A DNA stretch of 35,675 bases from Oscillospiraceae bacterium (GTDB lineage Bacteria; Bacillota; Clostridia; Oscillospirales; Acutalibacteraceae): the NCBI GenBank assembly GCA_902786285.1, contig CADABX010000017.1, positions 1-35,675 of the forward strand, in the 5' to 3' direction. A program made the translations under genes and the position numbers. Numbering within the stretch: the first letter of the stretch is position 1; each line of letters starts with the position of its first letter. This document shows, piece after piece, positions 1 through 7,989 of the stretch. The notes beneath the pieces were generated by a model, which was not told the DNA's origin, searched no databases, and saw nothing but the letters and a program-made list of their open reading frames with translations.

Positions 1-1302
1 AGCCCGGACGAATACGAAGCCAAAAAGGATCTCGGCTATACCCGCGACGATGTGATCGGCAAAAACGGGATCGAATATACCATGGAATCCTATCTGCGCG
101 GTACGCCAGGCGAAAAGATGATTACCACCGACGCCGACGGCAACACAACCGAAACCTATACCGTTTTGCCGCAGCAGGGGAACACCGTCGTTCTGACGAT
201 CGACAAGGGTCTGCAAAAGGTGGCGCAAAATGCATTGCGCGACCTGATCCTCGAACAGCAGATGGCCCGCAATGTGACCTCCGGCGCCGTGGTTGTGATG
301 GATACGCGCAACAACGACGTGCTCGCCGCCGCGTCGTATCCCTCGTTTGATCTGACGACCTATCAGAAGCAGGCGGGCAAGCTTAACGCCGACCCGGCAA
401 AGCCGCTTTGGAACCGCGCACTGCGCAGTACCTACGCGCCGGGCTCTACCATCAAGCCCTGTGTGGCGATGGCGGGTCTCGAAGAGGGTGTCATCACCAA
501 GGACACCTACATCACCTGCTACGGCAAATACCGCTATTTTTCCGACTATCAGCCGGGCTGCACCGGCATTCACGGCGGCCTCAACGTGGTCTATGCGCTG
601 TATAACAGCTGCAACATCTTCTTTTACGAAACCGCGCGGCTGCTCGGCATTGAAAAGCTCAACCGCTATTTCACCATGTTCGGCCTCGGCGAAAAAACAG
701 GTGTGGAGCTGAACGAGGCGGAGGGCACCGTAGACTCCTATCTGCACCGCACCTCGCTGGGCGAGATTTGGACGCCGGGTCTCACGATCCAGGCCGGTAT
801 CGGCCACGGCGACAACGCCTTCACGCCGATCCAGCTTTGCGCCTATGTGTCCACCATCGCCAACAAGGGTACGCGCTACAAGGCGCATTTCGTCAAATCC
901 GTATTGACAAGCGATTTCAGCAAAACGGTCTATCAGTCGCAGCGAGAGATTTTGTCGCAGGCGAATTTCAAAGCCGACAACTGGGATCAGGTCTGGCGCG
1001 GCATGCTGCTTGTCGGTACGCGCAGCTATGCCGACTTCACCGACGTACCGGTCCATGTGGCGGCCAAGACCGGCACAACAACGGTAGTCAAACGCATCAA
1101 CGGCTACAATGTGGACACCTACAACGGTCTGATCATGACCTTCGCGCCGTATGAGGATCCGGAGATCTGTGTGGCTGTTGTCATCGAGGGCGCCGGCTCC
1201 GGCGGTTCCACCGCACCGGTGGCGTCCAAAATCATGGAATACTATTTTTCGACCAAAACCACGCCGGAGGAAGCGCAGGAGGAAGGCACACTTCTGCGGT
1301 AA
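1..1302 (+). CDS. mrdA: Penicillin-binding protein 2-type transpeptidase (5' truncated by window)
   Basis: Peptidoglycan D,D-transpeptidase that cross-links cell wall, acting outside the membrane with the rod/elongation machinery. The frame is already open at base 1, so the N-terminal membrane anchor and most of the dimerisation domain lie upstream; about 433 residues are visible. All three active-site motifs are present: STIK with the nucleophile Ser at 445-447, SCN at 607-615, and KTGT starting at 1066. The stretch GKNGIEYTMESYLRGTPGE near the left edge is the usual lead-in to the transpeptidase domain of class B PBPs. No PASTA domain follows. A minD-type gene begins 28 bases downstream, the order expected of an mre-mrdA-min cluster, which favours MrdA over the division enzyme FtsI or the sporulation enzyme SpoVD. 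The symbol rests on that context plus similarity from memory. Confidence 0.88.
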   Translation, partial: SPDEYEAKKDLGYTRDDVIGKNGIEYTMESYLRGTPGEKMITTDADGNTTETYTVLPQQGNTVVLTIDKGLQKVAQNALRDLILEQQMARNVTSGAVVVMDTRNNDVLAAASYPSFDLTTYQKQAGKLNADPAKPLWNRALRSTYAPGSTIKPCVAMAGLEEGVITKDTYITCYGKYRYFSDYQPGCTGIHGGLNVVYALYNSCNIFFYETARLLGIEKLNRYFTMFGLGEKTGVELNEAEGTVDSYLHRTSLGEIWTPGLTIQAGIGHGDNAFTPIQLCAYVSTIANKGTRYKAHFVKSVLTSDFSKTVYQSQREILSQANFKADNWDQVWRGMLLVGTRSYADFTDVPVHVAAKTGTTTVVKRINGYNVDTYNGLIMTFAPYEDPEICVAVVIEGAGSGGSTAPVASKIMEYYFSTKTTPEEAQEEGTLLR

Positions 1303-1330
1303 CCGCAACCGGCGAAAGGAGAGACATCGG

Positions 1331-2050
1331 ATGGCAAGAAGGATCGTGATCGCGTCCGGCAAGGGCGGCGTCGGCAAAACAACGGTCTGCGTTGCGCTGG
1401 GCAAAGCGCTGGCGGGTATGCAGAAAAAAGTGCTGCTGCTCGATTTCGACAATCTGCGCAGCATCGATCTGATGCTCGGCGCAGCACAGGATGTGGTGTT
1501 CGACTGGGGCGACGCGGCAACGGGCCGCTGCAGCGCCAAAGACGCTGTGCTGGAAGCGGGTGGCGTGTCGTTTATGGCCTGTCCGCCGGATTATGACGGA
1601 ATCACAAAAGACGACGTCAAACGGCTGATACATGAACTCGAAGCCGCATATGACTTTTTGCTGTTCGACGCGCCGGCAGGCATCGGAACGGGCTTGTCGC
1701 TTGCCTGTGCCGCCGCGCAAAAGGGGTTGGTTGTTGCAACGCCCGATCTTGTTTGCGTGCGGGCCGCGTGCCGCGCTGCGCAGCAGATGGATTCGCTGGG
1801 TGTGCAAAACTGCCGCCTTGTCATCAACCGCGCGGTCTACCGCGACATCCGCCGCAAAAAGCTCTTAAACATCGACGATGTGATCGACGAGACCGGCGTC
1901 CAGCTCATCGCAATCATCCCCGAAGACAAACAACTGCGCCATGCCGGCACAAGCGGCAAACTGTTTGCGCCGCGCAATTTGTCCTATGAGCCGCTGCGTC
2001 GTCTGGCGCAGCGTATACAGGGCAAGCAGGTTTCGTTGTGGTTTGCCTGA
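1331..2050 (+). CDS. minD: MinD-family septum-site ATPase
   Basis: Membrane-associated P-loop ATPase of the MinD/ParA class, which in its family positions division inhibitors. The deviant Walker A motif GKGGVGKTT spans residues 10-18 and a Walker B/switch motif LLFDAPAG has its Asp near residue 113. The protein is 239 residues, somewhat shorter than the usual 260-270. Its C-terminus (RRLAQRIQGKQVSLWFA) could form the amphipathic membrane helix typical of MinD. The ATG at 1331 follows an AAAGGAG site at 1315-1321; an in-frame opening extends back into the PBP gene but has no better start. It probably shares a transcript with the upstream PBP gene. Neither minC nor minE adjoins it: mgsA follows with its own promoter. 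A generic MinD-like chromosome or polar-placement ATPase is the alternative. Confidence 0.85.
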   Translation: MARRIVIASGKGGVGKTTVCVALGKALAGMQKKVLLLDFDNLRSIDLMLGAAQDVVFDWGDAATGRCSAKDAVLEAGGVSFMACPPDYDGITKDDVKRLIHELEAAYDFLLFDAPAGIGTGLSLACAAAQKGLVVATPDLVCVRAACRAAQQMDSLGVQNCRLVINRAVYRDIRRKKLLNIDDVIDETGVQLIAIIPEDKQLRHAGTSGKLFAPRNLSYEPLRRLAQRIQGKQVSLWFA

Positions 2051-2108
2051 ATAAATGCAAAATTGTTACAAAAACATGACATTATTTTGTTCTTTTTTCT
2101 CAAAATGC

Positions 2109-2137
2109 TTGCCAAAGAGCAGAATCTCTGTTATAAT
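2109..2137 (+). promoter_or_regulatory. Sigma-A promoter for mgsA
   Basis: A -35 TTGCCA at 2109-2114 and a perfect -10 TATAAT at 2132-2137 are separated by 17 bases. Transcription would start about 2144, leaving a 45-base leader before mgsA with an AAAGGAGATGA ribosome site at 2171. This separates mgsA from the PBP-minD transcript. Confidence 0.8.
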
Positions 2138-2188
2138 AGGGTAAGCTGATTCAACCCTGCAACGGAATTTAAAGGAGATGACGAGGAA

Positions 2189-2593
2189 ATGAACATCGCA
2201 TTGATCGCGCACGACGCGAAAAAAGAACTGATGACACAGTTCTGCATCGCCTATTGCGGCACGCTCAGCGGCCATAATCTGTGTGCCACCGGCACCACGG
2301 GCAAGCTGGTCAGTGACGCAACCGGGCTGCAGATCACCCAATTCATGGCCGGCACACAGGGCGGTGAAGAACAGATTGCGGCGCGGATCGCGTGCAACGA
2401 GATCGACTTGCTGCTCATGTTCCGCGATCCCTTGAATCCAAAACCGAACGAACCGAACGAGGCCAATTTGCTGCGCCTTTGCGACGTTCATTCCGTGCCG
2501 GTTGCAACCAATATTGCAACGGCGGAAGCGCTGATCCATGCGCTTGAGCGCGGCGATCTCGACTGGCGTGATATCATGTATCCGAAAGACTGA
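2189..2593 (+). CDS. mgsA: Methylglyoxal synthase
   Basis: Cytosolic enzyme that converts dihydroxyacetone phosphate to methylglyoxal and phosphate, a glycolytic bypass used when phosphate is short or sugar phosphates accumulate. The 134-residue length is normal. Recognisable family blocks are IALIAHDAKKELM at the N-terminus, the phosphate-binding CATGTTGKL around residues 32-40, the catalytic-Asp region GGEEQIAARIACNEID in the middle, and a C-terminal ATNIATAEALIHALERGDLDW. The ATG at 2189 has an AAAGGAGATGA site nine bases upstream. It is transcribed from its own promoter, and the T-box leader begins directly after its stop. In many Clostridia mgsA also sits downstream of the mre-min-rodA cluster, consistent with the neighbours here. 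Confidence 0.95.
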   Translation: MNIALIAHDAKKELMTQFCIAYCGTLSGHNLCATGTTGKLVSDATGLQITQFMAGTQGGEEQIAARIACNEIDLLLMFRDPLNPKPNEPNEANLLRLCDVHSVPVATNIATAEALIHALERGDLDWRDIMYPKD

Positions 2594-2607
2594 ACAGTAT
2601 TATAAAT

Positions 2608-2837
2608 CAAAGGCGTTGACTGAAAAGAGTACCCGGACTCCGCGCCCAGAGAGGGAAGCGTATTGCTGAAAGCTTCCTGCGTTTGGAAAAGGCGAAGACA
2701 TTCACGAGCCGGCTGTTTGCCCGTTCGCCGCGTTAAGGCAATGAGTGGGGCCGTTTTGCGGCCCAATCAGGGTGGTACCGTGGAGCGCTGCTTCATCCCT
2801 GGGGCGACTATGCCCGCAGGATGAGGGGCGCTTTTTT
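2608..2837 (+). promoter_or_regulatory. T-box leader, aspartate-type, of the hisS-aspS operon
   Basis: tRNA-sensing riboswitch. Stem I begins near 2608 with a GACTGAAAAGAGTACC-type start, and the AGAGAGG bulge motif is at about 2648. The specifier-loop region reads GAAGACATTCACGAGC. Set against the known glyQS leader (GAAAGGCATTCTTGAGC), the specifier codon is GAC (Asp) at 2697-2699. The T-box proper AGGGTGGTACCG is at 2769-2780; its variable base is T (2776), which can pair with an A or G discriminator base but not with the C73 of tRNA-His. The competing terminator stem is about 2783-2831 with six Ts at 2832-2837. Uncharged tRNA-Asp should stabilise the antiterminator and allow synthesis of both synthetases. 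A TATTATAAA -10-like sequence lies at 2598-2606, but no convincing -35 is visible. Confidence 0.93.
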
Positions 2838-2838
2838 C

Positions 2839-3106
2839 TAATTCGGAATTCGGAATGCGGAATTCGGAATTATGGTCGCGCTTTTCCGCGCGGCAATCCG
2901 ACATCCTGCGCCGCGGTCGGAACGGTCTGCTGCCGGAAGCGGGCAGAATGCATCCGCCTGACGGCTCAAAATCCGAAACAGATCACCCGCCAACGAACAG
3001 AATTGTAACACTGACATGATAGAAATACACACTATCAATACACTTTGGCGCATCGCCGCAGGCGGCGCCCATCAATTCCGAATTCCGAATTCCGCATTCC
3101 GAATTA
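2839..3106. mobile_element. MITE-like element bounded by inverted heptamer repeats
   Basis: About 268 bases between the T-box terminator and hisS. The left end (2839-2872) is built of units CGGAATT/CGGAATG and the right end (3074-3106) of the reverse-complement units AATTCCG/CATTCCG, so the ends can pair over roughly 30 bases. Both ends have a TA next to the terminal ATTCGG, as a TA-target transposon would leave. The interior is GC-rich, has no convincing gene, and contains a stable hairpin at 3047-3069. Removing the element would put hisS about 60 bases from the T-box terminator, a more usual spacing. No transposase is present, so a MITE or another dispersed repeat fits. The alternative is a vertically inherited leader structure. 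Confidence 0.5.
3047..3069. repeat. GC-rich hairpin inside the repeat-bounded element
   Basis: GGCGC (3047-3051) pairs with GCGCC (3065-3069) and CGCC (3054-3057) with GGCG (3061-3064) around a GCA loop; only an AT bulge interrupts the stem. No T-run follows on either strand, so it is not a standard terminator. It would fold in the hisS leader RNA. Confidence 0.5.
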
Positions 3107-3165
3107 TTTCAATAATCACCACAGGTATTTAGATTCTCTATTTATAGATATCGGAGGACTCCAAA

Positions 3166-4515
3166 ATGGCTCTCATCACAAAATCCATCAAGGGCACACA
3201 GGATGTGCTGCCCGGCGAAAGCCACAAGATCCAGTTTCTGGAATCTGCAGCGAAAGAGATCGCCGCAAATTTCGGCTTTCGCGAAATCCGCACGCCGGTG
3301 TTTGAACACACCGAACTGTTCCAGCGCGGCGTGGGCGACACCACCGATGTGGTGCAAAAGGAAATGTATACGTTTCTCGACAAGGGCGGCCGTTCGATCA
3401 CGCTGCGCCCTGAGGGCACAGCCGGCGCGGTGCGCTCCTTCCTTGAACACGGCCTGTATAACGAGCCGATGCCGCAAAAGCTTTGCTATCTGACGAGCTG
3501 CTACCGCTATGAAAAACCGCAGGCCGGCCGTCTGCGGGAATTCCACCAGTTCGGCGTGGAGTGCCTCGGCACAGCGTCGCCGGCGGCAGACGCGGAGGTC
3601 ATCGCGCTCGCGGGCGAGCTGTTCTCGTTCCTCGGCGTGCGCGGCCTCGAGCTGCAGCTGAACTCCATCGGCTGCAAGGAATGCCGCAAGGAATACCACA
3701 AGGCGCTGCACGATTATTTCTATGGCCATAAAGATGAGCTGTGCGGCACCTGTCAGGAGCGGCTCGACCGCAACCCGATGCGTATTCTCGACTGCAAAAG
3801 CCCGGTCTGTTCGGCCATCGCCAAGGACGCGCCCAAGGTGCTCGACTATCTGTGCGACGACTGCCGCGCCCACTTCGAGCAGGTGCAATCGTTCCTCAAA
3901 ACAATGCAGATCCCGTTCACGGTCAACCCGACCATCGTGCGCGGCCTCGACTATTACACGCGCACCGTGTTTGAATTTGTCTCCACCGAAATCGGCGCCC
4001 AGGGCACTGTCTGCGGCGGCGGACGGTATGACGGCCTGGTGGAGGAGATCGGCGGCCCGCACACCCCGGCGCTCGGCTTCGGCATGGGTCTCGAACGTCT
4101 GCAGCTTTTAATGGAAGCGCAGGGTCTGCCGTTCCCCGCGCCTGAAACGTGCAATCTCTATATCGCATCGATGGGCGACAACGCGCTGCAAACAGCGGCG
4201 CAGATCGTCTCCGCACTCCGGCAGGAGGGCGTCTATGCCGAATTTGACGTGGTCGGCCGCAGCGTGAAGGCGCAGATGAAATACGCCAACAAGATCGGCG
4301 CAAAGTTCACCATGGTGCTCGGCGACAGCGAACTGGAAACCGGCAAAGCGATGCTCAAAAATATGGAGACGGGCGAACAGCAGGAGATGGCGCTCGATAC
4401 CTTCGAAGGCGATTTCATGCGCCTTTCCATCAGCGAAAGTCTCAAAGATATCGAAGCGCTCGGTGTGGACACCGATATCGATATCGACGCGATTCTGAAT
4501 ACAAATCTTTTTTAA
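3166..4515 (+). CDS. hisS: Histidine--tRNA ligase
   Basis: Class II aminoacyl-tRNA synthetase that charges tRNA-His with histidine in the cytosol. The 449 residues cover the catalytic domain and the anticodon-binding domain, slightly longer than the usual 420 because of an acidic tail (GVDTDIDIDAILNTNLF). Visible motifs are KGTQDVLPGE near the N-terminus, motif 2 CYRYEKPQAGRLREFHQFG around residues 112-130, the HisS signature VRGLDYYTRTVFEF near 258, and motif 3 ALGFGMGLERL. The ATG at 3166 follows a GGAGG site at 3153-3157. It is the first gene of a two-gene operon with aspS, 12 bases apart, under T-box control. The HisZ paralogue is unlikely because the histidine-binding signature is complete and no his biosynthesis genes adjoin. 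Confidence 0.97.
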   Translation: MALITKSIKGTQDVLPGESHKIQFLESAAKEIAANFGFREIRTPVFEHTELFQRGVGDTTDVVQKEMYTFLDKGGRSITLRPEGTAGAVRSFLEHGLYNEPMPQKLCYLTSCYRYEKPQAGRLREFHQFGVECLGTASPAADAEVIALAGELFSFLGVRGLELQLNSIGCKECRKEYHKALHDYFYGHKDELCGTCQERLDRNPMRILDCKSPVCSAIAKDAPKVLDYLCDDCRAHFEQVQSFLKTMQIPFTVNPTIVRGLDYYTRTVFEFVSTEIGAQGTVCGGGRYDGLVEEIGGPHTPALGFGMGLERLQLLMEAQGLPFPAPETCNLYIASMGDNALQTAAQIVSALRQEGVYAEFDVVGRSVKAQMKYANKIGAKFTMVLGDSELETGKAMLKNMETGEQQEMALDTFEGDFMRLSISESLKDIEALGVDTDIDIDAILNTNLF

Positions 4516-4527
4516 GAGGTGCAAACA

Positions 4528-6309
4528 ATGGATACTATGACAGGACTCAAACGAACCGATTACTGCGGCACGCTCGCCGCAAAGGACATTGACCGCGACG
4601 TGGTCGTCTGCGGCTGGGTGCAGCGTCAGCGCAACCTCGGCGCGCTGATCTTCGTCGATCTGCGTGACCGCACGGGCATCGTGCAGCTCGCGTTTGACGA
4701 CAATACCGACAAAGCGGTGTTCGACAAAGCGTTTTCCGTTCGCAGCGAATATGTGCTGATGGCGCACGGCAAAGTCCGCGAACGCTCGAGCAAAAACCTC
4801 GACATCCCCACGGGCGAAATCGAAGTTGCCGTCGACGATCTGCGCATCCTCGGCGCGAGCGAAACGCCGCCGTTCGAAATCATCGAAAACTGCCCGACGA
4901 GCGAGCTGACAAGACTCAAATACCGCTATCTCGACCTACGCCGTCCGGATCTGCAAAAGAACATCCTTTTGCGCCACAAGATCACCAAGGTGACGCGCGA
5001 CTACTTTGACGAAAACGGCTTTATCGAAATCGAAACGCCGATGCTGATCAAATCCACACCCGAAGGCGCCCGCGACTTTTTGGTGCCGTCGCGCATCCAT
5101 AAAGGCAGTTTCTACGCGCTGCCGCAGTCGCCGCAATTGTATAAGCAGCTCTCCATGGTCGCCGGATTCGACCGCTATATGCAGATCGCGCGCTGCTTCC
5201 GCGACGAGGACCTCAGAGCTGACCGTCAGCCGGAATTCACGCAGATCGACGTGGAAATGAGCTTTGTCCAGATGGAGGACGTCCTGTCCATGATCGAAGG
5301 CTTTATGAAGCGTTTGTTCAAAGAGATCCTTAACGTCGACGTGCCGCTGCCGCTGCCGCGCCTGACCTATAAGGACGCCATGGAACGCTACGGCTCCGAC
5401 AAGCCCGACACTCGCTACGGCATGGAGATCTTCGACCTCAGGGACGAAGTGAAGGACTGCGGCTTCGGCGTGTTCTCCGGCGCGATTGCAAACGGCGCGC
5501 GCGTGTGCGGCATCACCGCGAAAAAGGCGTTTTCCGTGCTCACGCGCAAGGAGATCGACAAGCTCGTCGAATTCGTCAAGGGCATCGGCGCCAAAGGCAT
5601 CGCCTGGATCCGCTATGGCGAAGACGGTTCGGTTGCGTCCTCGTTTGCCAAATTCATGACCGACGACGAGATGGCCGCCATCGCCAAAAAAGCCCAGGCT
5701 GAACCGGGCGACGTGGTGCTCATCATCGCCGACAAGGAAAGCGTCACACTGCCGGTGCTCGGCGCGCTGCGTCAAAACGTGGCCAAAAAGCTCGACATCA
5801 TCCCGAAGGATCAGTACAACCTGTTGTGGATCGTGGAGTTCCCGTTCTTCGACTGGGACGAAGAGCTCCAGCAGTTCGTCGCCATGCACCATCCGTTTAC
5901 CGCGCCGCTCGAAGAGTGTCTGCCGTATCTGGAAACCGACAAAGCCAACGTCCGCGCCACAGCCTATGACCTTGTGCTCAACGGCATCGAGCTTGCCAGC
6001 GGCTCTATCCGCATCACCGACCCGGTGCTGCAAAAGCGCATTTTCAGCCTGCTCGGCCTGTCCGACGAAGAAGCCTATCAGAAATTCGGCTTCCTCACCG
6101 ACGCGTTCAAATACGGCGCGCCGCCCCACGGCGGCATCGGTCTGGGTCTTGACCGCCTTTGCATGCAGATGCTCAAGCTCGACAACCTGCGCGACGTGGT
6201 CGCCTATCCGAAGGTGCAAAACGCCAGCGAGCCGATGACCGAATGTCCGGCGATGGTGGACACCGCGCAGCTCACCGATCTCGGCATCGGCATTCTCCCG
6301 CAGGATTGA
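4528..6309 (+). CDS. aspS: Aspartate--tRNA ligase
   Basis: Class II synthetase that charges tRNA-Asp, and possibly also tRNA-Asn if non-discriminating. At 593 residues it is the normal bacterial length, with an N-terminal OB-fold anticodon domain (CGWVQRQRNLGALIFVDLRDRTG), the catalytic core and the inserted GAD domain. Motif 2 FRDEDLRADRQPEFTQID starts near residue 223 and motif 3 GIGLGLDRL lies near 536-544. I chose the ATG at 4528: the in-frame GTG at 4519 falls inside the AGAGGTG ribosome site that serves the ATG. It is co-transcribed with hisS and shares the GAC-reading T-box, so aspartyl-tRNA shortage should raise both enzymes. A strong terminator follows at 6327. Confidence 0.97.
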   Translation: MDTMTGLKRTDYCGTLAAKDIDRDVVVCGWVQRQRNLGALIFVDLRDRTGIVQLAFDDNTDKAVFDKAFSVRSEYVLMAHGKVRERSSKNLDIPTGEIEVAVDDLRILGASETPPFEIIENCPTSELTRLKYRYLDLRRPDLQKNILLRHKITKVTRDYFDENGFIEIETPMLIKSTPEGARDFLVPSRIHKGSFYALPQSPQLYKQLSMVAGFDRYMQIARCFRDEDLRADRQPEFTQIDVEMSFVQMEDVLSMIEGFMKRLFKEILNVDVPLPLPRLTYKDAMERYGSDKPDTRYGMEIFDLRDEVKDCGFGVFSGAIANGARVCGITAKKAFSVLTRKEIDKLVEFVKGIGAKGIAWIRYGEDGSVASSFAKFMTDDEMAAIAKKAQAEPGDVVLIIADKESVTLPVLGALRQNVAKKLDIIPKDQYNLLWIVEFPFFDWDEELQQFVAMHHPFTAPLEECLPYLETDKANVRATAYDLVLNGIELASGSIRITDPVLQKRIFSLLGLSDEEAYQKFGFLTDAFKYGAPPHGGIGLGLDRLCMQMLKLDNLRDVVAYPKVQNASEPMTECPAMVDTAQLTDLGIGILPQD

Positions 6310-6326
6310 TATGAAACACAAAAATA

Positions 6327-6352
6327 CCCGCACCGTTTCGGTGCGGGATTTC
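6327..6352. terminator. Bidirectional terminator between aspS and the symporter gene
   Basis: Perfect 9-bp stem CCCGCACCG/CGGTGCGGG around a TTT loop (6327-6347). On the plus strand it runs into ATTTCTTT; on the minus strand into TATTTTTG. It serves both convergent genes. Confidence 0.9.
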
Positions 6353-6363
6353 TTTATATTGGA

Positions 6364-7980
6364 TTACTGCCGCTTTGCGGCCGGCGCATGCAGCTTGTCC
6401 TGATTCAAAAGCCCCAGCCGGTTCGCCTGCAGCACGGTCTCGATCTCCAGCATCCCGAGATTGCCGGCGCCGGCTAAAATGCCGAACAGAATGTCGAAGA
6501 TCATCGCGTCGATCAGTGCTTCGGCGGGGATGCCGAGCGTTGTAAACAGCGCTGCATAGGCGAGGATGTTGATGCCGGGCACCGGCGGCGTTGCCACAAA
6601 GAGCATAACCGCCAGTATCATCGCCAGCAGATACCAGTATGCGTCGATCTCTACCTGAAATGTCAGCGCCGCAAAAAGGGTAAAAATCAGCGTGCCGATG
6701 CCGCTGATGGGCATATACAGCACCAGCCCCTGCGGCAGACAGCTTTTGATATAGGTGCGGTCGATCCCGAGCGCACTGCTGCACGCGCTCTCCGCTTCCT
6801 GAAACGCCGTGTCCAATGTGCCGGTCTTGAGCGCGGTCACAACCGGCGGGAGCACCTTGCGCCAGCAAACAAGCGGCGACAAATGCAATCGCAGCGAAAA
6901 ATACAGCGTGAACAGCACAAACACCAAAACGGACAGCGCTGCCGAAATCACCAGCGGTTTCCACATCCCGGTCAGCGTAGCCGTCCGGCCTGTCCAGATC
7001 TCGAGACACAAAAAGATCCCGACAAAGAACGGTACCAGCAAACTCAGCCAGCGCGAAAGCTGCAGACCGAGGATGTTGACCTGCCGCACCATGCTTTTGA
7101 GCGTGTCCACGCGGCCGCTGAGCGCAATCAGCGCAGCACCCAGCAAAAACGCCAAAACCAAAAGCTGCGGCGTGTTGGCCGTGGAAAACGGCTCCACAAT
7201 GTTTTGCGGCACAAACTGCAAAAACGAATCGAGCATCTGCTGCGGGATGCTATGCGTCATCAGCGGCCCGGCGTCCCTGAGCGAGAAAAACGGCACGGCG
7301 GCAACCATCGAAATGGCCGCCACAAGAAAGCTGAGCGCAAAATAGCGAAACAGCACACGGCCGACTTTGCCGCCCTGTTTGGTCAGTTGACGGGTGTTGA
7401 GCATCGTTGTGAGCGCCATAAAAAAGATGATCGGTCCGGCCAGTGCGTTGAGGACCCGGCTCCAAAAATCGTAGAGCGGCGAAAACAAAGAATCGGTCAA
7501 CCCCTGCTGCACCGAAAGAGGCAGCAGCGCCATCCCGGCAAAGCCGAACGCCAGCCCGGCGAGCAGCGCGATCAAAATCTTCAGCGCCGGGTTCATTTGT
7601 TTCGTGGGCAGCGTCAGCCGCAGCGTGTTGCGCCCGAAGGAATAGCTGTATTTCGGATGCAGACCGATCGCCGTTAAAAGCGAACTGTTCCAATCACCGA
7701 GCTCCGTGCTCTCTTCGCGCAGCGGGTTATACGCCGCACCGTTCAGTTCGAGCCGCACCTGCCTTTGATTCAAAACGCCCTCCACGGTTGCCGTAAACGC
7801 GGCCTCTTCGCCGAAATGCGTCTGCAGCCGCAGCAACAGTTCTTCCAGCATCAGCCGCACGCGCAGCCGGTTGCGCCGCTCCATCGGCAGCGTTTCCATC
7901 TGCTGCGCCAGCCAGTCGGAAAACGCGTCTATGTCCTGCGCACAAAGGGTAAAAGATTGGGTAACCGGTTTCAGTTTCAT
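6364..7980 (-). CDS. Dicarboxylate/amino acid:cation symporter with N-terminal ATPase-like domain
   Basis: The 538-residue protein has two parts. Residues about 128-538 are a multi-helix membrane protein of the DAACS (SDF/GltP) family, which co-transports glutamate, aspartate or dicarboxylates with Na+ or H+: it has several hydrophobic helices, a serine-rich reentrant-like region and the VATPPVPGINILAYAALFTTLGIP stretch. Residues 1-127 are soluble and resemble an anti-sigma/GHKL ATPase domain: RLRVRLMLEELLLRLQTHFG looks like an N-box helix and AIGLHPKYSYSFGRNTLRLTLP like the final strands of that fold. The ATP-binding residues look degenerate, so ATP use is uncertain. The ATG at 7980 has an AAAGGT site overlapping the stop of the CDF gene, so it is the last gene of the minus-strand operon. 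The substrate cannot be read from sequence. Confidence 0.82.
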   Translation of the reverse strand: MKLKPVTQSFTLCAQDIDAFSDWLAQQMETLPMERRNRLRVRLMLEELLLRLQTHFGEEAAFTATVEGVLNQRQVRLELNGAAYNPLREESTELGDWNSSLLTAIGLHPKYSYSFGRNTLRLTLPTKQMNPALKILIALLAGLAFGFAGMALLPLSVQQGLTDSLFSPLYDFWSRVLNALAGPIIFFMALTTMLNTRQLTKQGGKVGRVLFRYFALSFLVAAISMVAAVPFFSLRDAGPLMTHSIPQQMLDSFLQFVPQNIVEPFSTANTPQLLVLAFLLGAALIALSGRVDTLKSMVRQVNILGLQLSRWLSLLVPFFVGIFLCLEIWTGRTATLTGMWKPLVISAALSVLVFVLFTLYFSLRLHLSPLVCWRKVLPPVVTALKTGTLDTAFQEAESACSSALGIDRTYIKSCLPQGLVLYMPISGIGTLIFTLFAALTFQVEIDAYWYLLAMILAVMLFVATPPVPGINILAYAALFTTLGIPAEALIDAMIFDILFGILAGAGNLGMLEIETVLQANRLGLLNQDKLHAPAAKRQ

Positions 7981-7989
7981 ATCGTACCT

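Noticed and set aside
2745-3305. Short open frames on both strands in the hisS leader
   Set aside because: They run across the T-box terminator and the repeat element, have no ribosome site and no protein-like composition.
4519-4527. GTG start for aspS
   Set aside because: The codon is part of the AGAGGTG ribosome site that serves the ATG at 4528.
4936-6333. 465-residue open frame on the minus strand
   Set aside because: Antisense to aspS, which has full family motifs; low-complexity shadow composition.
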